A DNA stretch of 64,000 nucleotides from positions 1,421,181 to 1,485,180 of the forward strand of contig NC_054870.1 of NCBI RefSeq assembly GCF_018320785.1, in the 5' to 3' direction. The notes beneath the pieces were generated by a model. The model ran no database searches. It was not told the origin of the DNA and worked only from the letters and a program-made list of their open reading frames with translations. Below are positions 56,026 to 64,000 of the stretch, piece by piece; positions within the stretch are counted from its first letter, which is position 1; the number at the start of each line of letters is the position of its first letter. This DNA comes from Cheilinus undulatus. Its lineage: Eukaryota > Chordata > Actinopteri > Labriformes > Labridae. The position numbers and the translations under genes were made by a program.

Positions 56026-58817
56026 ATGATTTCAGATCATCATCTTAAATTTTCCAAGAGAAACCAGTGTATTAATCCTCAGATTTTGTTGTAAGTTGTT
56101 CCACATTATAGGAGCACAGTAGCTGAGTGCAGATTTACCCAATTCAGAGTAAACTCTTGGGACCTGCAGCATTAAGCAGTCAGTAGAGCGCGTATTGTAA
56201 TGTCCAGTGGTCCAGTTCAGCATATGAAGGTGTACATCCAGTTAGGGATTTATAGATAAAAACATACAAGTGTTTATCATGTCTTTGTGCCAGAAAAGTC
56301 CAACCAACTTTTTCATACAGAACAAATTGATGAGTGTTGTAAGGATCTCCAGTTATGAATCTAAGAGCAGAGTGATAAACAGAATCTAGAGGTCTGAGTG
56401 TGGAAGCGGCAGCGTGTCTATAGAGGATGTCCCCATAATCAAGTACAGACAGAAAAGATAGCTTCAATTAAGTTTTTTCCTGCACTTAGGAGGGAAGTTT
56501 GATTTGTGTCTGTACAGAAAACCAAGTTTCTGCCTAAGTTTACTGGTAAGAGTCTCAATATGGTGTTTAAATGTGAATGATTCATCCAGCCAAATACCAA
56601 GATATTTATAAACTGAAACCCTTTCGATACTTTTACGACTGAGTGTGGATAGTTGAAGGCCGTTAAAATCTACATCTCTAGCCCTGGAGAATATCATAAA
56701 TTTCATTTTACCTGTATTAAGAACTATCTTAAGAGTAATAAAATCATTTTGAAGACAATTAAAAGCACATTGCAGTTTCTCTACAGCTAAGTGGGTAGAA
56801 TCAGCAGAGCAGTGTAAAATAATATCATCAGCATAAAGGTGAAAATGACAGTCTGTTAATATTATTAATATAGATAGTAAATAAAATAGGGCCCAGGACT
56901 GCGGGACACCTTTAGATAAAGATAAAAACTCTGACTGAATGTTTCTAGCCTTTACACACTGGCGTCTATTGAAAAGATAGCTATAAAACCAATTACAAGA
57001 AATAAAATCAAAGCCAATATTAAAAAGTATCTGAATACGAAGACCATAGTCGACTGTATCAAATGCTTTAGATAAATCAATAAACACAGCAGCACAATGC
57101 CTCTTCTTATCAACGTCAGAAACAATAGTATTAATTATTAAAGTAGAAGCAGAAGTGGTGCTGTGCTTGGCTCTAAATCCAGATTGATGGGGGCTTAGAA
57201 CAGAATGAACGGACAGAAATGTTTTGAGTTGTTTGTTAACCAGTGATTCCAGGACTTTTGACAGACAGGATAGTTGGAATATTGGACAGTAATTGCTAGG
57301 GTCGGCAGTATCTCCGCTCTCATATAGAGGGGTCACTTGAGCAGATTTCCAGATAGAGGGGAATACACTAGAAGATTCTGATAGATTAAAAAATGTAGGT
57401 AATTTGCTCAAAGATGAATGGAGATGAAAGCTTTAGGAAGAATGGGTCCAGATTATCTGCTCCTGTTGATTTCCTGGGATTGATAGATTGCAGTGCAATG
57501 GCTACCTCATATGAAGAGAAGGGCTGTAGTGTGAACTGAGGAGTATGGCTGTTGTTGTTTTTACAAGTGTCAGTTGTAGATACTGGTCCTGCATTATTAT
57601 CATTAAATAAATGACCAGCAGCAATAAAATGTTCATTAAAAGCCATACAGATATCCATCTGATCTGATATTTATATTTGATATGTGTCGGCAACAAATTC
57701 AAATTTTTATTTTTAAAAGAATGTACTATTCTCCAAAATTTTGCTGGGTCCGATTGTGAGCGCTGGATTAACTCAATATAAAAATCTGATTTGGCTGTCC
57801 ACACGTAAGCAGTGCACTTATTCCTAAACTGCCTAAAGGCACACCAATCTGATGGGCCTCCTGAGTGTCGAGCAAGAGACCAAGCTTTATTTCTTAATTT
57901 AAATAGATTGGACAGATCTATCTTTAATTCTTAGCTTTTTGAAAGGTGCATGTTTATTAACTATTGATAGGAAACTATTGGAGAAATAATTAAATGCTAT
58001 ATCAACATCAATGATTTCAGAAGTGAGCCCAATGCTGCTACAGCAGAGGTCATTTATAAAAGCTTCTTCATTAAAATTCTTTTTTAAAACCATTTTTGAT
58101 TTACTTTTCTGCAAATGGGTACCTCTAATACAAGCTGTTGGGCAGTGATCACTTATCCCTTGATCAAACACACCAGAGGCTACAGTTTTATCAGTCCTGT
58201 TGGTCAGTATAACATTGATCAAGGTAGATCTGGGATAGTCTTTAGGGTTGGGTCTTGTGGGGTCAGTGATAAGTTGTGAAATATTTAGATCATTACATAA
58301 CAACTTTAGATCATCAGAGGCATTGATTAAAATCACCCAGAATTATACATTCATTATGAGCATAGCAACAAAGAGGATCCCTCAGTTTAACTAAAGAGTA
58401 TGGGTCAGCAGAAGGAGGCCTATACACTCATCCTACCACAATAGAATTGTTGTGCCTACATTGAACATTCAAGGCAATAAATTCAAAACATTTAGGTAAA
58501 CTGACGGCATTCAAAACAGATACACTATAACGACTTTTTACATAAATGGCAACACCTCCACCCTTACCTGCTCTGTCTATTCTAAATAAATTATAATCCA
58601 CAATTGCTACATCAGAATCACTTATGCCCTTTCTCAGCCAGGTTTCTGATATTACTAAAACACCAGGGTCTGCTTCTGACACCAGTATGTTTAAGTGATC
58701 TGGTTTTTCTTGTTTACACAAGCTTCTGATGTTCAGGGGAATCAATCCTAACCCTTTTCTTGATTTAAAAGTACTAGGATTATCATGGCAGAGAGAAGGT
58801 GATCTGGAGTTCAGCAC
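56026..58817 (-). pseudogene. LINE ORF2: endonuclease plus reverse transcriptase
   Basis: Endonuclease blocks are LGLIPLNIRSL, LVISETWLRKGISDSDVAIV and FRIDRAGKGGGVAIYVKSRY (58428-58817), then ISDHCPTACI near 58140. Reverse transcriptase (56464-57411) has VFIDLSKAFDTVDYG, LSLSKGVPQSWALF and FHLYADDIILHCSAD, where YADD is the catalytic box, and then VSVYKYLGIWLDESFTFKHH. The C-terminal domain continues in two further frames to about 56026 (VPRVYSELGKSALSYCAP). GVPQSW replaces the usual GVPQGS, and several frameshifts separate the parts, so the enzyme is not functional. Confidence 0.88.
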
Positions 58818-58966
58818 AGGTAAGGGAGGAGGAGGCTTGAGAGAAAGAATTTAAATTGGGAGTTGCAACAGTCCGTTTTGATTGAGTCTTGATGAGATTA
58901 TTACTGGAATGGCAGTACTATTTGGAACAGACAGTTTATGTATGAGAGAAGGCGCAATATGAACAG

Positions 58967-60204
58967 TCATCCACGGTGAGCCTGAGGTGACACACAGTAA
59001 CTGCACGACTTCAGTGTCAGGTCCATATTACATGTTAAAAGAGTTACGCCTTTTTTATTTAAATGTCGACCATCACGGGCAAATAAGTCCACTTCACCCC
59101 AAAAGCCACCGAAGTTGTCAACAAACGGGACGCCATGGTTAAAACAGTATCCTTTGAGCCACACATGTAGCTGTCGAAGACTGCTAAAGTTTACATCTCC
59201 AAAACATGGTGACAGTATGGGGCCAGAGAACGCACTGCCTACCGCTGTCCAGCACAGTGTCAATAAGCTTAATACAACCGTGTTTGAGTGTCTCTGATTG
59301 CTGGGATTTTATGTCATTTGATCCAATATGTATCACAATGGATGCTGCAGCGGGATGCTCTTTGAGCAGGTCAGGTAATAAAGAGTTAATGTGGCTTACC
59401 TGAGCCCCCCTGGGTAACAAAAGGTAGTCACCTTCGCTATAGTAATATTCCGTACCATAGATGATCCCACAATGAGACATGAAGAGGACGATAATTGGGG
59501 GGACCCTTTGCCCACGCTCAGTTTTGTGGCTCCACTCAGTGTTGCTCCCCGGATAGCATCCGGATATCTCTGTGTAGTCACCGGGACCTGTTGCTGGACG
59601 GTCTAGCAGTAAAATTTGCCGGGGACCAAGTGCGCACTGGCCTTTCTTCCGTCCTGAAAGCCCGCGGTGGTGAAGAGCGGTGCGCAATGGTGTGTGGTGC
59701 CGCTGACGGAGGATGGTAGTTCCCGACCAGGGGAGGAAACTCTGATTCATCTAGTATGCTGAATCTGTTAGCCAGCAGAGGGTGTCTGGGTGACGGGTTG
59801 AGACCTGTGCCATACACCTTTGCCAACAGAGATCCAGGGCTGACTCACGGAAGGCGTGGAACAAAGAGGAGACTTTTCCTTAATTCCCACCTGAGGCACT
59901 GGTGGAGGTAGTAAAGTGGAGCAGAAAGAGCCCGTTGGCCTCGCACCCAGATGGAGCCATGGGTTGTCTGTCTGCGTTTGTGCAGTGCTGTACCAGGGAA
60001 CAGTGGCGTCCAGGCTTCCAGCGCTGTCAGAGGTAGTTGGCACTGGGCCAAACGTCACCAGCGACTCCATATGATCCTCTGCTGCATATAATCCTCTGCT
60101 GCTCGGATTTGGTGCAAAATAGAGATCCTCTCATGAAGTTCCTTAATCTCCCGACTTTGTTGTTTGCACTTTGCACAATTGGAGGGCGAGGTAAGCAGAG
60201 GCAT
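58967..60204 (-). pseudogene. LINE ORF1 with SGNH/GDSL-type esterase region
   Basis: The start ATG at 60204 leads MPLLTSPSNCAKCKQQSREI, a Cys-pair plus probable coiled coil. ANRFSILDESEFPPL follows near 59770. Esterase blocks are then seen in shifting frames: VGSSMVRNIT (block I, nucleophile Ser), VSHINSLLPDLLKEHPAAAS with IHIGSNDIKSQQSE (block III, GSND), and LFARDGRHLNKKGVTLL (block V, Asp and His). All catalytic residues of a Ser-Asp-His hydrolase can be seen, but at least three frameshifts break the frame. The role of the esterase in such elements is not settled. Confidence 0.75.
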
Positions 60205-60451
60205 GATTTCATAAAACTTAGTTTATGTAAAGTTAAAATACTGACCAACAAGACAAGGGGCAACTGTCTTTAAGCTCAGAGATTTTAAAAGTCCATTAAA
60301 AGTCCATCAGCGGGTTTTAAAACTATGAGAAAACTTTGAGAAAATTAGCTGATTTAAAACCAAAGCATTTAAAAGAAATAGTCGTAAAAGGTGATAATTA
60401 AAACAATTGCAAAGTAGTCCAGCGTGCTGCACTGTACTGACGTGGCACTGC

Positions 60452-60560
60452 TCTGTGCTCTGTGTGCTGACGGCGCCTCTGTGTGCTGACGGCGTCTCTG
60501 TGTGCTGACGGCGTCTCTGTGTGCTGACGGCGTCTCTGTGTGCTGACGGCGTCTCTGTGA
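60452..60560. repeat. 19-bp minisatellite at the 5' end of the LINE
   Basis: TCTCTGTGTGCTGACGGCG is repeated about five times with few changes (first copies with a C, last copy GAGCTGCG). It sits just before ORF1, where LINE promoters often carry tandem repeats. Confidence 0.85.
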
Positions 60561-60898
60561 GCTGCGTTGGTAATGCTGTGCTGCGTCGATGGGGATCAAT
60601 ACCAGGTTCTCTGTTTTTGGAAAACCGAAAATCAATAACCTTTTATCTTATTGATACTGCTATGGAGTCTGGCAGGCTCTATGACATAACATCATTTTAA
60701 GGTAAAAAATACATCAGTTCTTGCAAAGGGAATATAATAGCACATCAGTATTGTGCATCACATTAAACCAGAATGTTGTATCTTCAACTCATACCACTCT
60801 CTTCAGCTGCTTCAGGACAGTTTTCTTCTTCAGCTGCTCAGATAAATGCTGAAAAGTGTTCTTGAACTTTAAAGCAGTCTTTTTTGTTAAAAATATTA

Positions 60899-61490
60899 GG
60901 TGGCTTTCACACTAGGGCCCCAGTCCTGGATCCGAGTGCACTTGAGCCCTAAGTCCAGTTCATTTGGGTAGTGTAAATGCAAACGAACCGCCCCTGGACA
61001 CCGGGCCCGGGCCCACTTGGGGAGGTGGTCTCGGGCACAATTCAAGTGGACTCTAGCAAGGTTCAGATGAGATGTGAATGCAACCGCACTCGGATACGGG
61101 ACAGAGCGCCGTATCAGCTTTATGACATCATCGTAAAAACTAAACTTCTTTCAACAGTGCGGCAGTTTGTTCACAATTTTTTCTCAATAAAGGGCAGAAA
61201 TCATCAGAATCCAGCCAACAAATGGTCTGTTGTGACTCACCTTACAGATGGACACAAGTTGGAGTCAGTGAGAGGAGGTGCAAATGCAATAAAAGTCTCT
61301 TGTCACCTCAAAAACCGCTGTATCTGCACAGCACGAGCCCATTTAATCCTCTGAGCTGTAGTAGATGAACAGATATGAAGAGCAAAGTTGCTGGCATTCT
61401 TGAAAGTAATTTTAAGGGGGAGGGGGAGGAATCACGCCGAGGAGCAGTTTTAAACAACTGGGCCTAATGAGAAAGCGCCCTTAAACCAAG
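60899..61490. mobile_element. MITE-like element related to the one at 9969-10739
   Basis: It starts GGTGGCTTTCACACTAGGGC. It shares GCACTCGGATACGGGACA, GGTGGTCTCGGGC and overall style with 9969-10739. The right boundary is uncertain (GAAAGCGCCC near 61475). The plus-strand open frame at 60977-61354 shows no recognisable protein. Confidence 0.5.
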
Positions 61491-61677
61491 TAGACATATG
61501 TGGTGGAATCAGCAAAATGGAAGTTAGAGAACTTTAGCTGAAAGACTGAAAATATGAGGTGTTCAGGTAACTGTAACTTCAGTAAATTAGCCGACTGTAT
61601 TCTCTATGTTGTGATGTGTTCAAATGTCACATAAAAATAGGAAACTTTAAGGGAGACCACTGGAAATCAGTCTAGAC

Positions 61678-62430
61678 CAGTGCTTCTCAATCTTTTCAGT
61701 CCACAACCCCCAAAATAAAGGTCCAAAGGTCCACCTCCACTGTACCTGATGGTGGTTGCCCATGAGGGGTTAAAAATGGGAGAGCTTTCTGGGGCCCAGC
61801 CAAACTGGGGGTCAGCAAAATTATGGTCCATTGTAAAGTTAAGCTGTGGTATTTTAGATTTTACCTGAATAATAACCATTCTTTTCAAGGAAACAATTTT
61901 TAATTCATTTGTGTAGTGAGTAGCCCTCTTTTAAAGATGTAAAAAAAAATAGCTAAAATTAGTTAATAATGGCAACATAAAAAAAATGGTGGGAAAGGTG
62001 GAGAAATTAGATTTTAAAAGTAGCAGAAATGGCTTAGAGATGTCAACAATTGGAAAACAAAAAGTTGCAAAAAATGGATTAAAGTGGCAAAAATGGGCAT
62101 ATCAAGTGGTAAAATTGGATTCAAAAGTGGCTGAAATTACATTAAAGTGGCAAAAAAATAGGTGGAAATTTGGTGAAATGGGATGAAAATTGATATAAAT
62201 TGGCAAAAAAGGGTCAGCTGAGGCAGAAAAATTCAGGAACTGGCAAAAAATGGCATATCAAATTGTGAAGTGGGGCTTAAAAAGTGATAAAAGGGGTTAA
62301 TAGTGGCAATACTGGACCAACAGAGCCAACAACAGGCAGAGAGTTGCAAGATTTTTTTGTTTTGTTTTGTTTTGTTTTGTTTTGTTTTGTTTTGTTTTGC
62401 TTTTAAGGCATCTGGTGACCCCCTGTCTTT
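61678..62430. mobile_element. hAT-like remnant with degenerate minisatellite
   Basis: CAGTGCTTCTCAATCTTTTC at the left and CATCTGGTGACCCCCTG near 62409 are typical of a fish hAT family that I recall. Between 61970 and 62300 the text is an irregular tandem of 'AGTGGCAAAAATGG'-like units. (TTTTG)n with nine units lies at about 62354-62398. Both termini are uncertain. Confidence 0.5.
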
Positions 62431-62895
62431 TTGTACCTGATGTCTTTGCCTGCTCGGCTTGTTTGCGGTATATAAATATGATTGCGCAGAGATTTAAGAC
62501 ACTCTGATTTACAAACCATTACAACTAAGCTGAGATGTTAAAGTTTAATATTCTACACTGAACATCTAGAAAACAAATAGCCTTTGTTAACTCCAGGAAT
62601 TTAAATATGGACATGTATTCTAAATAGAACTTTTTTGAATAGATGCAAACTTAACTTATTTAAATTTGTGTATTAGAATTAATAAATGGATGAATTATAA
62701 ATATATATTGATATTTCTATTTATCATTTATTTACATGTACCATATTTATGTGAAAAATATTTTAAAAAGAGGCCAAAATTGAATATTCAGATAGTTTCA
62801 TTAAATATATTTTGAAAATACGTTCACTTTTATGTTTAGAGTGTTTTTTCTATTGAGATTCAGAAAATTGAAATATGTCATATCTAGGATTAATA
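62431..62895. other. AT-rich intergenic stretch
   Basis: No feature was recognised; very AT-rich with short ATTTA-type runs. Confidence 0.5.
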
Positions 62896-62899
62896 TTAA

Positions 62900-63597
62900 C
62901 CCTTTAAACGCCAAAGTTGCAAAATTGCGACAAGCAATATTGCTGAATTAAACGGGCTCTAGCTGCAAATATGGTGCCTAATTGTTAATACTTTACACCA
63001 GGAGATGGCGGACATGACTAACTTCAATCCCAGCAGCATTTGTGGGTTTCTATTCAAAGTTTTGGAGAGAGAGTTTTGAAAGAGCCATCCCCGTTTGAGG
63101 AGACGAGGAAGCGATGATTGTAGTCGGAGTGTAACAGAGAGAAAGAGAGCGAGAATACTCACAATGCCGGGAGGAATAGGGGAATATTCATCCTCTGACA
63201 TGACGTTCAGTCGTCCAATGAAACTATGGGTGAGTCTGACGGTGAGCCTGTGGCTCCCACAGCGCGTCTGTGCACCGTGATAGTCCACAAGCGGCACATA
63301 CCGTGGCCAAGGAGGGAGGGGACGTGGTGGGGTGATCAAAACACCACGGAGGTAGGGGCAGCCATGTTAGAAGCCGTGGGAGAAAACTCACAGCCAGTGG
63401 CGGTGGGGGCCGCCTGGTGACATCAGAATATGCAAATTAAATGAGTGAATTTACTCCCATCACAAACTTCGGGTCATTCTGAAGATCTTTCTCATTTACA
63501 ATATGCCTTTATCTCTAACCACTTTCAAGCTACAGCCCTTTGAAATCTTGATATCAAATTTGAATATTTTCTTGCAAAAACTCTGGCGCCCAAAGAG
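62900..63597. mobile_element. piggyBac-type MITE, 698 bp
   Basis: TTAA flanks both ends (62896-62899 and 63598-63601). The left end CCCTTTAAACGCCAAAGTT and the right end in reverse CTCTTTGGGCGCCAGAGTT form inverted repeats that start with the C(C/T)CTTT typical of piggyBac elements. No complete transposase is present; short open frames on both strands do not resemble one. Confidence 0.8.
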
Positions 63598-63601
63598 TTA
63601 A

Positions 63602-64000
63602 CCAATAAATGCAATTTCTGCACATAACAACATTTTGGAAACCCCCTAAATGTGCAGACGCATAAAAAAAAAATAAAATACTGTGATTAATGTCGGGAGT
63701 AAGCGACATCCAAGCTCGTCCCTCTTTGTGTCTTGAGATAATTGATTATAAATCAGCACTACACAGATAAAGACTGACTGATCAAATCAATTTAACCTGT
63801 TCATGGATGAATTATGAAATCCTTGGTTTTCCATGGTTTTTATTTGTTAGGCATGAAAACAAGATTTGAATTCTAACTTTTTCAACCCAAATCCCAGAAA
63901 ACTGTAACATACACATTTTTGTGTGTATTTTTCAACTATTAATTCAATCAGAGATTTCTCTGTTTCAGTCTGCTAAATCTCATTAGAACCTCTGAACTTA
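63602..64000. other. AT-rich end of window
   Basis: No feature was recognised in the last 400 bp. Confidence 0.5.

Larger units (their letters stand above)
55866..60570 (-). mobile_element. Nearly complete L2/CR1-like LINE with esterase ORF1
   Basis: Read on the minus strand: a 19-bp minisatellite (about 60560-60452), ORF1 starting at 60204 with an SGNH esterase region, ORF2 with APE endonuclease (about 58770) and reverse transcriptase (57411-56464), and a 3' region ending near 55870. An ORF1 with an esterase domain is known from CR1 and zebrafish L2 elements, which is the basis of the clade call. At 4.7 kb the copy is close to full length, but both ORFs carry frameshifts. Confidence 0.8.

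Noticed and set aside
59495..59719. Plus-strand frames over the LINE ORF1
   Set aside because: They are antisense shadows; the minus strand carries the esterase motifs in the correct order.
60977..61354. 125-codon plus-strand open frame
   Set aside because: It lies inside a MITE-like repeat and has no recognisable domain.
62959..63339. 126-codon minus-strand open frame at the right end
   Set aside because: It lies wholly within the piggyBac-type MITE, low in typical protein composition, with no transposase motif; likely chance in a CpG-rich interior.
1..64000. CRISPR arrays, bacterial operons, tRNA and rRNA genes
   Set aside because: The only regular tandem arrays are the 204-bp satellite, a 19-bp minisatellite and simple repeats; none has repeat-spacer structure, and no tRNA or rRNA signature was seen.

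Overview
This is eukaryotic, vertebrate DNA, most likely from a ray-finned (teleost) fish. Two multi-exon genes with GT-AG introns are embedded in a dense, AT-rich landscape of fish-type transposons: L1-like and L2/CR1-like LINEs, Tc1 elements, many hAT MITEs, Harbinger and piggyBac relatives. No rRNA, tRNA, CRISPR or prokaryotic operon was seen.

Genes. DNAJC12 (+ strand, five coding exons, 17253-30726, 166 residues) encodes a J-domain co-chaperone. SIRT1 (+ strand, nine coding exons, 36516-49478, 691 residues) encodes the nuclear NAD+-dependent deacetylase. Every exon junction of both genes stays in frame and each stop lies where the family ends. The two genes are also neighbours in other vertebrates, which supports the assignment. 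They are not known to act in one pathway.

Layout. 1-3539 is a 204-bp satellite array, broken by a modular interspersed repeat (3540-7335) and resuming as a remnant to about 7712. 7713-12790 is a decayed minus-strand L1-like LINE carrying two younger insertions. 13500-14580 is a truncated L2-like LINE. About 14600-17250 is the DNAJC12 upstream region and includes a short helicase-like ORF. 17253-30726 is DNAJC12, whose introns hold five or more DNA transposons, among them a large palindrome split by a later insertion and a hAT element split by a Tc1. 30727-36515 is intergenic, with a second copy of the modular repeat invaded by Harbinger elements. 36516-49478 is SIRT1; its 7.1-kb first intron contains a three-level nest of DNA transposons. 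49480-64000 holds no host gene that I can see. It carries a Tc1, a Harbinger-like element, a nearly complete LINE with an esterase-type ORF1, several MITEs and a piggyBac-type MITE.

I found no clear sign of a wholly new biological system. The most useful observations are the transposon nests, which can be dated relative to each other by their target-site duplications; a possible intron-retention 3' end in SIRT1 that would remove its C-terminal activating segment; and the satellite's mosaic structure. Repeat families are named from sequence patterns and memory, with no database search.
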